Source: Streptomyces sp. WAC 04229 (GTDB taxonomy: Bacteria; Actinomycetota; Actinomycetes; Streptomycetales; Streptomycetaceae). Taken from it: a stretch of DNA of 64,000 nt. This document shows, in pieces, positions 27,858 to 37,427 of the stretch. The notes below the pieces were generated by a model. It searched no databases. It was not told the origin of the DNA and saw only the letters and a program-made list of their open reading frames with translations. Location: assembly GCF_003947455.1 (NCBI RefSeq), contig NZ_QHJH01000021.1, positions 1 through 64,000 on the forward strand, read 5' to 3'. The position numbers and the translations under genes are program-made. Each line of letters starts with the position of its first letter. The first letter of the stretch is position 1.

Positions 27858-28544
27858 CTACGCCGGCTTGTCCCCGTACGGCGCGGGCCAGGGATCCGGC
27901 TCCGGGTCCCTGGGGCCGAACAGTCCCGTCAGTCCCAGGTGGACGACGAGCGCCGCCAGCGACCAGGCCAGCAGCGCGCCCTTCGCGCCCAGCTTCAGCG
28001 GCGCGTCGAACGTCACGCCCTTGCCCACGTCCTTCGCGTGCGCGATCACGTCCTGTGCGGGGCCGAGCCACACGCCGACCCGCCACGCCAGGAGCGAGCC
28101 GAGCAGTCCGCCGACGCCCAGCGCCACCACCAGCGGCACGCCGCCGCGCCGCCGCAGCAGGAAGGCCACGAGTCCGCTGAGCGCCCCGAACGCCAGCGCG
28201 AGCAGCGTGAACGTTCCGTCGACGCCGATCGCCTGCTCGCCCTCGGACTCCTTGAGGAAGACCACCCAGCGCTCGTCGACCACGTCGCCGACCAGCGGCA
28301 CGGTCGGGGCCAGCTTCCACCACAGCACGCCCAGCAGCGCACCGGAGAGCGCGATCGCCAGCACCGCCACGGCGGCCTGCCGCACTTCGGTCAGCATCCC
28401 GGGGCCGTCCTGTTCGCCGTGGTGGTCGTACGGTGCGCCGGGCGCGGTCCCCACCGCGTGCGCGCCGACGGGCGGCGGCACCGGCCCGCCCCGGTACGGC
28501 GGGCGTTCGTTCGGCGGGGGTGGCGGATTCAGAGGAGCGGTCAC
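27858..28544 (-). CDS. DUF2567-like membrane protein
   Basis: 228 aa. A Pro-rich N-terminal 60 residues (PLNPPPPPNERPPYRGG) is followed by four membrane helices; the first periplasmic loop (KLAPTVPLVGDVVDERWVVFLKESEGEQAIGVDGTF) resembles the actinobacterial DUF2567 family. GTG 28544 lies 34 nt downstream of the ABC permease stop, so it is likely the third gene of that operon. No function is known. Confidence 0.7.
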   Translation of the reverse strand: MTAPLNPPPPPNERPPYRGGPVPPPVGAHAVGTAPGAPYDHHGEQDGPGMLTEVRQAAVAVLAIALSGALLGVLWWKLAPTVPLVGDVVDERWVVFLKESEGEQAIGVDGTFTLLALAFGALSGLVAFLLRRRGGVPLVVALGVGGLLGSLLAWRVGVWLGPAQDVIAHAKDVGKGVTFDAPLKLGAKGALLAWSLAALVVHLGLTGLFGPRDPEPDPWPAPYGDKPA

Positions 28545-28578
28545 CGTGCCATCGTGCCAAACCCGCCGGTGCGGCACA

Positions 28579-29472
28579 TCACCGGACGGCCGCCCTGCGG
28601 TACGCCCAGGTGGCGACGGCCAGGGAGATCACACCGACCCCGGCGCACACCGCGAGGTCCCCGAGGACGAAGGCCCAGTTCGGCCGCGCCCCGAAGGTGC
28701 GCGCGAACGCCTCCACGCCGTACGTCGAGGGCAGCAGGTCCCGGACCAGCCGGACCGCCTCCGGCATCCGCTCGGCCGGCAGCACGCCCAGCAGCAGCGC
28801 CGCCGACATGCCCAGCTGGCCCAGCAGGGTGGCGAACTCGGGCCGGGGCGCGAGCAGGCCGAGGGCCGCGCCCAGTCCGGCGAGGGCGGCGCCCGCCAGT
28901 GGGATCACCGCCACCAGCACCCACAGATGCGTCATCGGCAGCCCGTACAGCACACAGCCGAACACCGCCGTCACGACGGTCCCGGGCACCGTGAAGGACG
29001 CGTACGCGCCCGCCGCGCCCAGCACCACGGCGGCCGGCGGCACCGGCAGCGTCGCGTAGTGGTCGAGGCCGCCGCTGGCCCGCAGCTGCCCGAAGTACTG
29101 GGCGAGCAGGTTCAGCGCCACGAAGGCCACGACGAGCACCGCCGAACCGGCGACCACGGCCCGGGCCTCGCCGCCGCCGTCCACCACGCCGCGCATCAGG
29201 ATCATGATGCCGACCGACTGGAAGGTGGCCACGAAGAGCAGCGGGATGCGCGCGACCCGCGCCCGGGACAGCTGCGCCCGGTACACGGCCACCAGGCACG
29301 GCCACAGCCGCGCCCTGGGTCCCAGCTCGGCCGCGTCCTGCTCCTCGACGGCCAGGACGCCACCCGGCAGGACATCGGCGGATACGACACTCACGTCGCG
29401 CTGCTCCCCTTCGTTGGGGTCGTTGGAGACGGTCGCCCTGACGGGTACGGATGCGGCGGCCGATGTGCTCAC
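28579..29472 (-). CDS. ABC-2 type transporter permease
   Basis: 297 aa with an about 60-residue hydrophilic N-terminus followed by six membrane helices (first RIPLLFVATFQSVGIMILM). The late segment LLGVLPAERMPEAVRLVRDLLPSTYGVEAFARTF matches the DrrB/ABC-2 family. GTG 29472 begins 11 nt after the ATPase stop. It forms an exporter with the adjacent ATPase; the cargo is unknown. Confidence 0.88.
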   Translation of the reverse strand: MSTSAAASVPVRATVSNDPNEGEQRDVSVVSADVLPGGVLAVEEQDAAELGPRARLWPCLVAVYRAQLSRARVARIPLLFVATFQSVGIMILMRGVVDGGGEARAVVAGSAVLVVAFVALNLLAQYFGQLRASGGLDHYATLPVPPAAVVLGAAGAYASFTVPGTVVTAVFGCVLYGLPMTHLWVLVAVIPLAGAALAGLGAALGLLAPRPEFATLLGQLGMSAALLLGVLPAERMPEAVRLVRDLLPSTYGVEAFARTFGARPNWAFVLGDLAVCAGVGVISLAVATWAYRRAAVR

Positions 29473-29483
29473 CGTGCGTGCGC

Positions 29484-30503
29484 TCAAGCCCTCACCAGCC
29501 CCTGCCGCGCCGCGCCGCCCAGTGCCAGGTACACGTCCTCCAGGCTGGGCGTCGCGAGGGTGAAGTCGTCGAGCGCGGCGAAGGCGGCACCGCCGGTGAC
29601 GGTGGCGACGACCGCGCGGGCCTCCTCGGGGGCCAGGCGCAGCGTCCAGCGCCGCCCCGACTCGACGACGCGGTCGCGCAGGGCGGCGACCTCCGGGACG
29701 TGCAGCGGGGCCGTCTCGCGCCACACCAGGTCCACCCGGACCTCGCCGGCGACCTTCTCCTTGAGCCCGGAGGGCGTGTCGCAGGCGATGACGCGCCCCC
29801 GGTCGAGGACGGCGACCCGGTCGAGGACGGTCTCCGCCTCGATGACGTTGTGGGTGACGAGCAGGACGGTGGTGCCGCGCTCCGCCCGCCGCCGGTCGAC
29901 GGCCGCCCACACCGCGCGCCGGGCCACCGGGTCCATGCCGGTGGTCGGCTCGTCCAGCACGAGCAGCGGGCGCTCCCCCACCAGCGCGGCGGCGAAGCAG
30001 GCGAGGCGGCGCTGGCCGCCGGAGAGCTTCTTGATCGGGCGGGCGGCGAGGGGGGTCAGGCCCAGCTCGTCGAGGACCGCGTCCCGCTCGGCGCGCGCCT
30101 GTCGCACCTCCAGGCCGCGCAGCCGCCCGGTGGTCTCGGCGGCGAGCGACACGGTCAGCTCGTCCAGGGCGCTGGACTCCTGCCCGAGGTAGGCGAGGAT
30201 CCGGGCGGCCCGCTCGGGGTGGCGCACGACGTCGTGCCCGAGGATCTCCACGCTGCCGCGGTCGGGCCGCATCAGGCCGGTGAGCTGGCGGACCAGGGTG
30301 GACTTGCCCGCGCCGTTGGGTCCGAGCAGGCCGAAGATCTCACCGCGGCGGATGTCCAGGCTCACGTCGTCGGTGGCCCGCACCTCGGGGGTGGCGGGAA
30401 CGCCGCGCCTGCCGCGCTGGGCCGGATAGGTCTTGGTCAGTCCGCGCACCGCGCACACGGCACCGCCACCGGGTCGTAGTGCCTGTGCCGCGCGCGTACT
30501 CAC
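29484..30503 (-). CDS. ABC transporter ATP-binding protein (DrrA-like)
   Basis: 339 aa. Walker A GPNGAGKST is at 61-69, followed by Q-loop YLGQES, signature KLSGGQRR, Walker B LLVLDEPTTGMDP and H-loop VTHN. The C-terminal 100 residues are the extension seen in DrrA/CcmA-type exporters. An unusual insert (RGRRGVPATPEVRATDD) precedes the core strand. The GTG start has no ribosome site but a -10-like TAGTCT lies 8 nt upstream, indicating a leaderless mRNA. Confidence 0.92.
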   Translation of the reverse strand: MSTRAAQALRPGGGAVCAVRGLTKTYPAQRGRRGVPATPEVRATDDVSLDIRRGEIFGLLGPNGAGKSTLVRQLTGLMRPDRGSVEILGHDVVRHPERAARILAYLGQESSALDELTVSLAAETTGRLRGLEVRQARAERDAVLDELGLTPLAARPIKKLSGGQRRLACFAAALVGERPLLVLDEPTTGMDPVARRAVWAAVDRRRAERGTTVLLVTHNVIEAETVLDRVAVLDRGRVIACDTPSGLKEKVAGEVRVDLVWRETAPLHVPEVAALRDRVVESGRRWTLRLAPEEARAVVATVTGGAAFAALDDFTLATPSLEDVYLALGGAARQGLVRA

Positions 30504-30511
30504 AAGGGACG

Positions 30512-30517
30512 AGACTA
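30512..30517 (-). promoter_or_regulatory. Candidate -10 (TAGTCT) of the ABC exporter operon
   Basis: On the minus strand TAGTCT ends 8 nt before the GTG start at 30503, placing the transcription start on or beside the start codon. Confidence 0.4.
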
Positions 30518-30591
30518 CGGGGTCCGTCCCCCCGTCCCGCTCCCGGGTCCGCCCATAAGTGTCGATTCAGCCGGGGAGGCGCCGGAGCGCC

Positions 30592-31803
30592 TCACTCCGC
30601 CGCGGGGGTGCGTTCGGTCGCCGTGCGCACGTCGATCTCCCGCCAGAACCCGGCCCGGATCGCGTACCGGTCGTGCTCGTCGATCTGGTCGTCCTTGTGG
30701 GCCAGCAGCCCGAAGCGGGCCGCGTAGCGCAGCAGCTCCCCGTCGACGCGGTGCGGGATGCGCGGGTACATCCCGGAGAGCTTCTGCAGGTGGCCGTGGT
30801 CGCCGAGGCGCTCCAGCCAGCGGCGGGCGAAGACCTGACCGACCTCGTACGGGTCGCCGCCGACCGTGGTGATGTCCTCCTCGCGGTCGGCCCAGCGCTG
30901 CTCGGCCGTGGTGAGCTGGGCCAGCGTCGGCAGGGAGGCGGCCTCGGACGGCTCCGCGGCGGGCCGGTCGACCCAGCCCTTGTCGGAGGACCAGCGCAGG
31001 GTGGCGGTGGTCGGCTGCGGGGCAGGAGGGGCGCCGGGGGCGCGCAGGGCGGCCAGGTCCTTGGGGGTGGGCACGCCCTTGGCGGGCGGTACGCGCTCCT
31101 CCGCCCCGTTGTGCCCGGCGGCCGTCGTGGGGTGCTCGGGCTCCTGCGCGGGCCGTTCGGCGGTCGCCGAGAGGGCCGATTCGGGCAGCGGTGCGGAGAG
31201 GATCGCGGCGATCTCGGGGCGGGGCACGGGCGGCGGCGCGCAGATCCCGCCGAGTTCCTTGGCGCGTACCGCCTTGGTGATCCACGTACGGTCCAGGACG
31301 CGGCGTTCGTCGGCCTCGGCGACCAGGTCCTCGGACTGGTTGTAGTCGCCGTCGGCGGCCTGTACGGCCCACAGGTGGACGGCGACGCCGTGCTCCTTGG
31401 CGGCCATCATGCCGGGCAGCAGGTCGCCGTCGCCGGTCACCAGGACGACGTCGGAGCAGGCGCGGTTGCGGGCCAGCTCGGTCAGCTCGGCGTGCATGGC
31501 GGCGTCGACGCCCTTCTGCGCCCAGCGGCCGTCACTGCGCGTGAGGGCACCCAGCCGGACGGTGACCCGGGGCATCACGCGCAGCCGGCGGTGCTCGGGC
31601 TGCGGGACGCGGTCGGGGGCGCCGTCGAACCAGTAGATGCGCAGCAGGGGCTGCCCGGTGTCGGACTCGGCGCGGTCGCGCAGCCCCTGGATGAGGGCGG
31701 CGTGGTCGACGGTGATGCGCGAGCGTGAGGGCTCCCCGGCGAGCAGACTCGCGGCGGCCCCCAGCAGATACCCGGCGTCCACCAGGACGATGCAGCGGTC
31801 CAC
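30592..31803 (-). CDS. NYN domain (PIN-like) protein
   Basis: 403 aa. The N-terminal NYN/LabA-like nuclease fold has conserved acids in VLVDAGYL, KGVDAAMHAEL and VTGDGDLLPGM. A Pro/Ala-rich linker (about 200-275) leads to a conserved C-terminal domain (DPYEVGQVFARRWLERLGD...RYAIRAGFWREID). NYN proteins are predicted RNases. I prefer the second GTG (31803), because AAAGAGG at 31813-31819 lies 9 nt upstream of it but directly abuts GTG 31812. Confidence 0.82.
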   Translation of the reverse strand: MDRCIVLVDAGYLLGAAASLLAGEPSRSRITVDHAALIQGLRDRAESDTGQPLLRIYWFDGAPDRVPQPEHRRLRVMPRVTVRLGALTRSDGRWAQKGVDAAMHAELTELARNRACSDVVLVTGDGDLLPGMMAAKEHGVAVHLWAVQAADGDYNQSEDLVAEADERRVLDRTWITKAVRAKELGGICAPPPVPRPEIAAILSAPLPESALSATAERPAQEPEHPTTAAGHNGAEERVPPAKGVPTPKDLAALRAPGAPPAPQPTTATLRWSSDKGWVDRPAAEPSEAASLPTLAQLTTAEQRWADREEDITTVGGDPYEVGQVFARRWLERLGDHGHLQKLSGMYPRIPHRVDGELLRYAARFGLLAHKDDQIDEHDRYAIRAGFWREIDVRTATERTPAAE

Positions 31804-32027
31804 GCGATCCACCCTCTTTCCGGGAGGTTTGCTTCGGGCTTCCTTCGAGTCTGCCCGACGGCGCGGAGGTTAACGGCCCGAACTCGATCTTCGGCGTGGC
31901 GTTTCGGCGGACGGGACCCCGACCAGCCGTGTCACGCACGGTAATTGCCCGATATGCGTTCTTTATCGGCCTATGTGAATCTGGTTGCGTCGTTGGCCCC
32001 TAGATCCCCCTCAGGAGGTAGATCACC

Positions 32028-32195
32028 ATGGCCAAGAACAAGAACAACCGTGACCGTAAGCAGCCCCACGCCGAGCGCGCCCCGCGGGCCGCCGAGTCGA
32101 ACGTGCTGGAGCGCGAGGAGCAGCACTCCCCGCAGCTGACGACCCCCGGCGACGCCGCGTCCCGCAAGCGGGGGAAGCGCTTCGGCCACAACTGA
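32028..32195 (+). CDS. Small basic conserved protein
   Basis: 55 aa (MAKNKNNRDRKQPHAERAPRA at the start, SRKRGKRFGHN at the end, each part very basic), with an acidic patch ESNVLEREEQ in the middle and no hydrophobic core, so it is probably disordered. CAGGAGGT at 32012-32019 is the strongest ribosome site in this part of the window, 8 nt before the ATG, pointing to high expression. The upstream 100 bp is A/T-rich for this genome. Nucleic-acid binding is possible. Confidence 0.75.
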   Translation: MAKNKNNRDRKQPHAERAPRAAESNVLEREEQHSPQLTTPGDAASRKRGKRFGHN

Positions 32196-32220
32196 GCAAC
32201 ACCACAGCCGCAACTGGCTT

Positions 32221-32249
32221 GGGGCGCGCCCGGCAACCGGGAGCGCCCC
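32221..32249. terminator. Hairpin terminator between small basic gene and dnaE
   Basis: A 13-bp stem with one mismatch (32221-32233 with 32237-32249) and a 3-nt loop lies between convergent genes. Confidence 0.7.
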
Positions 32250-32275
32250 TCGCCCGCTTTCGGGCAGAGCCCCCG

Positions 32276-35200
32276 TCAGCCCGCCAGGCAGGACGGCCCG
32301 AGCAGCACCTTCAGGTCGCCGAAGAGCGCCGGATCGGGCTTGACCCGGTGCCGGTCCAGCCGGAGCACCGTCGTCTTCGTCGGGCCCTGGAGCTTGATCC
32401 GCACCTCGCTGTCGCCCCGGTGGTGGGTGAGGATCTCGCCGAGACGGCTGACCATCGGCGGCGTGATGCGGGTGGCCGGGATGGTGAGGACCACGGGCGC
32501 GTTGGTGCCCGCGTTGGACAGGTCGGGGACCTGGAGCTCCATCGCGACCAGCCGCGGCACGTCCTCCCGCTTGTCCAGCCTGCCCTTGACGAAGACCACG
32601 GCGTCTTCGACGAGTTGGGTGGACACCAGCTGGTAGGTCGCCGGGAAGAACATGCACTCCAGGGAGCCGGCCAGGTCCTCGACGGTGGCGATGGCCCAGG
32701 CGTTGCCCTGCTTGGTCATCTTGCGCTGGAGGCCGGAGATGATGCCGCCGATGGTGACGACCGCGCCGTCCCCGAAGTCACCGCCGGTGAGCTGGGAGAT
32801 GCCCGCGTCGGCCTTGTCGGACAGCACGTGCTCCAGGCCGAAGAGCGGGTGGTCGGAGACGTAGAGACCGAGCATCTCCCGCTCCTGGGCGAGCAGATAG
32901 GTCTTGTCCCACTCGTCCTCGCCGAAGACGACGTCGAGTCCGAACCCCGGCTCGTCGGTCTGCTCGTCGCCCATGCCGCCGAAGAGGTCGAACTGCCCCT
33001 CGGCCTCCTTGCGCTTGACCGCGACCACGTTGTCGATCATCGGCTCGTACTGCGCGGTGAGGCCCTTGCGGGTGTGCCCCATCTCGTCGAAGGCGCCGGC
33101 CTTGATCAGCGACTCGGTGGTCCGCTTGTTGCAGACGACCGCCTCGACCTTGTCCAGGTAGTCGGGGAAGGAGGCGTACTTTCCCTTCGCCTTGCGGCAC
33201 CTGATGATCGACTCGACGACGTTGGTGCCGACGTTGCGGACGGCGGAGAGGCCGAAGAGGATCACGTCGTCGCCCTGGGCGGCGAAGTTCGACATGGACT
33301 CGTTGACGTTGGGCGGCAGCACCTTGATGCCCATGCGCCGGCACTCGTTGAGGTAGACGGCCGACTTGTCCTTGTCGTCCTTGACCGAGGTGAGCAGGGC
33401 CGCCATGTACTCGGCCGGGTAGTTGGCCTTGAGGTACGCCGTCCAGTACGAGACCAGGCCGTACGCGGCGGAGTGCGCCTTGTTGAACGCGTAGCCGGCG
33501 AAGGGGACCAGGACGTCCCACAGGGCCTGGATGGCCTCGTCGCTGTAGCCCTTCTTGCGGGCGCCCTCCTGGAAGAGGACGAAGTTCTTCGCCAGTTCGT
33601 CGGGCTTCTTCTTGCCCATCACGCGGCGCAGGATGTCGGCCTCGCCGAGCGAGTAGCCCGCGATGATCTGGGCGGCCTTCTGCACCTGCTCCTGGTACAC
33701 GATCAGGCCGTAGGTGACCGCGAGGACCTCCTGGAGGGGCTCCTCCAGCTCCTTGTGGATCGGCGTGATCTCCTGGAGGTTGTTCTTGCGCAGCGCGTAG
33801 TTGGTGTGCGAGTCCATGCCCATCGGGCCGGGACGGTAGAGCGCGGACACGGCGGAGATGTCTTCGAAGTTGTCGGGCTTCATCAGCCGCAGCAGCGAGC
33901 GCATCGGACCGCCGTCGAACTGGAAGACGCCGAGCGTGTCGCCGCGCTGGAGCAGGTCGAAGGTGGTCGGGTCGTCCAGCGGCAGGGAGAGCAGGTCGAG
34001 GTCGACGCCCTTGTTGGACTTCACCATCTTGACGGCGTCGTCCATGATCGTGAGGTTGCGCAGGCCGAGGAAGTCCATCTTCAGCAGGCCGAGCGACTCG
34101 CACTGCGGGTAGTCCCACTGCGTGATGGTCACGCCGTCCGTGTGCCGCACCCAGATGGGGGCGTGGTCGACGATCGGCTCGCTGGACATGATCACGCCGG
34201 CCGCGTGGACGCCCATCTGCCGGACCAGGCCCTCGACGCCCTTGGCGGTGTCGATGACCTTCTTGACGTCCGGCTCGTTCTCGTACATCGAGCGGATCTC
34301 GCCCGCCTCGCTGTAGCGGGGGTGAGCCGGGTCCGTGATGCCGTTGAGGTCGATGCCCTTGCCGAGGACGTCGGCGGGCATCGCCTTGGTGAGCCGGTCG
34401 CCCATCGCGTACGGGTAGCCCAGGACGCGCGCGGAGTCCTTGATGGCGTTCTTCGCCTTGATCTTGCCGTAGGTGCCGATCATGGCGACCTTGTCGGCGC
34501 CGTACTTCTCCGTCACGTACCTGATCACCTCGACGCGCCTGCGCTCGTCGAAGTCGATGTCGACGTCGGGCATGGACACGCGCTCGGGGTTCAGGAACCG
34601 CTCGAAGATCAGGCCGTGCGGGATGGGGTCGAGGTCGGTGATGCCCATGGCGTAGGCCACGATCGAACCGGCGGCGGAGCCTCGGCCGGGGCCGACCGCG
34701 ATGCCCTGGTTCTTGGCCCACATGATGAAGTCGGCGACCACGAGGAAGTAGCCCGGGAACCCCATCTGGATGATGACGTCCATCTCGTACTCGGCCTGCT
34801 TCTGGCGGTCCTCGGGGACCTGGCCCGCGAAGCGGCGCTCCATGCCGCGGCGGACCTCCTCCTGGAACCAGGTGACCTCGGTGAAGCCGTCGGGGATGTC
34901 GAACTTCGGCATGAGGTCGCGCTTCTCGAACATGCCGGTGGTGTCGATCATCTCGGCGATCAGGCGCGTGTTGGCGCAGCCCTCCTGCCAGGCGTCGGAG
35001 GAGTCGATGGCGTACATCTCGTCCGTCGACTTCAGGTAGTAGCCGGTGCCGTCGAAGCGGAAGCGGTCCGGGTCGGAGAGATTCTTGCCGGTCTGGATGC
35101 ACAGCAGCGCGTCGTGGGCGGTCGCCTCGTGCGCGTAGGTGTAGTGCGAGTCGTTGGTGACCAGGGGCGGGATGCCGAGCTTGCGGCCGATCTCCAGCAG

Positions 35201-35815
35201 GCCGTCGCGGACCCGGTGCTCGATCTCGATGCCGTGGTCCATCAGCTCCAGGAAGTAGCGGTCCTTGCCGAAGATGTCCTGGTAGTCGGCGGCCGCCTTC
35301 AGCGCCTCGTCGAAGTGGCCGAGGCGCAGCCGGGTCTGGACCTCGCCGGAGGGGCAGCCGGTGGAGGCGACGATGCCCTCGGACCACTGGGAGATGGTCT
35401 CCTTGTCCATCCGGGGCCACTTCTGCAGCCAGCCCTCGGCGTAGGCGTCCGAGGAGAGCTTGAAGAGGTTGTGCAGTCCCGTCCGGTTGGTCGCCCACAT
35501 CGTCTTGTGGGTGTAGCCACCGGAACCGGAGACGTCGTCCCGCTTCTGGTGCGGCTGGCCCCACTGGATCTTGCGCTTGTTCCGCCGCGACTCGGGGGCG
35601 ACGTACGCCTCGATGCCGATGATCGGGGTGACCCCGGCCTTCTTCGCGGAGTGGAAGAAGTCGTACGCCCCGTGCAGGTTGCCGTGGTCGGACATGGCGA
35701 TGTGCGACATGCCCATCTCGTTGCAGGCCTCGAACATGTCCTTGAGCCGCGCGGCACCGTCCAGCAGTGAGTACTGGGTGTGGACGTGCAGGTGCGTGAA
35801 CGGCGGCTTGGACAC
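32276..35815 (-). CDS. dnaE: DNA polymerase III alpha subunit
   Basis: 1179 aa replicative polymerase of the DnaE1 type. An N-terminal PHP domain has intact metal motifs (THLHVHTQYSLLDG, MSDHGNLHG), so it may proofread as shown for mycobacterial DnaE1. The polymerase core follows: GPGRGSAAGSIVAYAMG, then PDVDIDFDERRR with catalytic aspartates, and FAGYAFNKAHSAAYGLVSY. A C-terminal HhH and OB-fold region completes it. CAGGAGG lies 7 nt before the GTG start. It is a single gene between terminator and divergent promoter gap. Confidence 0.97.
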   Translation of the reverse strand: MSKPPFTHLHVHTQYSLLDGAARLKDMFEACNEMGMSHIAMSDHGNLHGAYDFFHSAKKAGVTPIIGIEAYVAPESRRNKRKIQWGQPHQKRDDVSGSGGYTHKTMWATNRTGLHNLFKLSSDAYAEGWLQKWPRMDKETISQWSEGIVASTGCPSGEVQTRLRLGHFDEALKAAADYQDIFGKDRYFLELMDHGIEIEHRVRDGLLEIGRKLGIPPLVTNDSHYTYAHEATAHDALLCIQTGKNLSDPDRFRFDGTGYYLKSTDEMYAIDSSDAWQEGCANTRLIAEMIDTTGMFEKRDLMPKFDIPDGFTEVTWFQEEVRRGMERRFAGQVPEDRQKQAEYEMDVIIQMGFPGYFLVVADFIMWAKNQGIAVGPGRGSAAGSIVAYAMGITDLDPIPHGLIFERFLNPERVSMPDVDIDFDERRRVEVIRYVTEKYGADKVAMIGTYGKIKAKNAIKDSARVLGYPYAMGDRLTKAMPADVLGKGIDLNGITDPAHPRYSEAGEIRSMYENEPDVKKVIDTAKGVEGLVRQMGVHAAGVIMSSEPIVDHAPIWVRHTDGVTITQWDYPQCESLGLLKMDFLGLRNLTIMDDAVKMVKSNKGVDLDLLSLPLDDPTTFDLLQRGDTLGVFQFDGGPMRSLLRLMKPDNFEDISAVSALYRPGPMGMDSHTNYALRKNNLQEITPIHKELEEPLQEVLAVTYGLIVYQEQVQKAAQIIAGYSLGEADILRRVMGKKKPDELAKNFVLFQEGARKKGYSDEAIQALWDVLVPFAGYAFNKAHSAAYGLVSYWTAYLKANYPAEYMAALLTSVKDDKDKSAVYLNECRRMGIKVLPPNVNESMSNFAAQGDDVILFGLSAVRNVGTNVVESIIRCRKAKGKYASFPDYLDKVEAVVCNKRTTESLIKAGAFDEMGHTRKGLTAQYEPMIDNVVAVKRKEAEGQFDLFGGMGDEQTDEPGFGLDVVFGEDEWDKTYLLAQEREMLGLYVSDHPLFGLEHVLSDKADAGISQLTGGDFGDGAVVTIGGIISGLQRKMTKQGNAWAIATVEDLAGSLECMFFPATYQLVSTQLVEDAVVFVKGRLDKREDVPRLVAMELQVPDLSNAGTNAPVVLTIPATRITPPMVSRLGEILTHHRGDSEVRIKLQGPTKTTVLRLDRHRVKPDPALFGDLKVLLGPSCLAG

Positions 35816-36017
35816 GTGCGGCCTCCTGGGAAAACTGTTGGCGACGGGCTGCGGTCAGTCCGGGGGTCAGCGTCGAAGTCTATGCCTCGGGACTGACACT
35901 CCGAGGCCCCCCACGCGTACCTTCGTGGGCGGGCACTCCCGCACCCCCTCGGACGTTGGGCCGGGGGGAGATCAGCTCCACCCGTCAGGCACCACCCCGC
36001 ACCAGGAGGCACCAGGC

Positions 36018-37358
36018 ATGTCGGTCCCGCAGCTCAACGAGGAGCACCGCGGCGAGGAGATCCTCGCCGTCTTCGACACCGCCTTCGGCCGGCTGCTGGC
36101 CGCGGACCCGGCGGCGTTCCGCGTGAAGTTCCGGAAGATGGCGGCCTCGGCCTTCGCGTTCTACCGGGGCACGGCATGCCTCTTTTACCACGATTTGACC
36201 GTGGACCGGGAGTTCGGTGCGCAGGACGGTGGCGCCTACCTGGACGAGCGGACCTCCCGGGTGTGGATCCACGGCGACCTGCACGCCGAGAACTTCGGCA
36301 CCTACATGGACTCCACCGGCCGGCTGATCTTCAACGTCAACGACTTCGACGAGGCCTACGTCGGTCCCTTCACCTGGGACCTCAAGCGCTTCGCCGCCTC
36401 CATCGCGCTGATCGGGTACGCGAAGGCGTTCAGCGACGAGCAGATCACCGAGCTGGTCCGGGTGTACGCGGGCGCGTACCGCGAGCGGATCCACGCCCTG
36501 GCCACCGGTGCCAAGAGCGACGAGGTGCCGCCCTTCACGCTGGACTCCGCGGAGGGGCCGCTGCTGGGCGCGCTGCGGGTGGCCCGCTCCCTGACCCGCT
36601 TCGGGCTGCTGGACTCGATGACCGAGATCCGCGACTTCGAGCGCCGCTTCGCCCCCGGCGGCGGTGCCGTCGAGCTGGACGCCGCCACCCGCTACAAGGT
36701 GCTCGCGGCCTTCGACGGCTACCTGGAGACACTCCCGGAGTCCTCCCTGGCCCGCCCCGACTCCTACCGCGTGAAGGACGTCGTGGGCCGCCGGGGCATC
36801 GGCATCGGCTCGGCCGGCCTGCCCTCGTACAACATCCTCCTGGAGGGCAACAGCGACGCCCTGGAGAACGACGTCGTGATCTACATCAAGCAGGCCCAGA
36901 CCCCGGCGGTCTCACGGCACATCACCGACCCGGCGATCCGGGACTACTTCCAGCACGAGGGCCACCGCACGGTGATCTCCCAGCGCGCCCTGCAGGCGCA
37001 CGCCGACCCGTGGCTGGGCTGGACCGAGCTGGACGGCTCCGGCCAGCTGGTCGCCGAGGTCTCGCCGTACGCCGTCGACCTGGACTGGGGCGACATCGAC
37101 GACCCGGAGGAGATCGCCGAGGTCGTCGCCGACCTGGGCCGGGCCACGGCCACCATGCACGCGGCGGCCGACGACCAGTCCGGCGAGTCGCTGGTGCCGT
37201 TCTCCACCGAACGGGCCATCGACGCGGCGATCGCGGCCGACGAGGAGAATTTCGCCCCCCTGCTGACCGACTTCGCGCACCGGTACGGCGCACGCGCGCG
37301 TGCCGACCACCAGACCTTCGTCGACCTGTTCCGCAACGGCCGCATTCCGGGTCTGTAA
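36018..37358 (+). CDS. DUF2252 family kinase-fold protein
   Basis: 446 aa. The kinase-like signature is IHGDLHAENFG with H85-G-D87-x-H89-x-x-N92, followed by NVNDFDEA with D109 and D111, the counterparts of the catalytic loop and DFG metal ligands of aminoglycoside phosphotransferase-type kinases. The start ATG has CAGGAGG 8 nt upstream. The substrate is unknown. It is divergent from dnaE across a 202-bp gap. Confidence 0.85.
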   Translation: MSVPQLNEEHRGEEILAVFDTAFGRLLAADPAAFRVKFRKMAASAFAFYRGTACLFYHDLTVDREFGAQDGGAYLDERTSRVWIHGDLHAENFGTYMDSTGRLIFNVNDFDEAYVGPFTWDLKRFAASIALIGYAKAFSDEQITELVRVYAGAYRERIHALATGAKSDEVPPFTLDSAEGPLLGALRVARSLTRFGLLDSMTEIRDFERRFAPGGGAVELDAATRYKVLAAFDGYLETLPESSLARPDSYRVKDVVGRRGIGIGSAGLPSYNILLEGNSDALENDVVIYIKQAQTPAVSRHITDPAIRDYFQHEGHRTVISQRALQAHADPWLGWTELDGSGQLVAEVSPYAVDLDWGDIDDPEEIAEVVADLGRATATMHAAADDQSGESLVPFSTERAIDAAIAADEENFAPLLTDFAHRYGARARADHQTFVDLFRNGRIPGL

Positions 37359-37427
37359 CCGTCGGCACTCTCACAGGAACCCTTTAGGGGTCCCTTACCG
37401 GACCCCGTGACACACTCTTCTACTGCT

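Noticed and set aside
32219..35770. A 1183-residue plus-strand frame opposite dnaE
   Set aside because: Same shadow effect. dnaE motifs are all on the minus strand, and this frame has Val/Arg/Gly-rich sequence with no fold signature.
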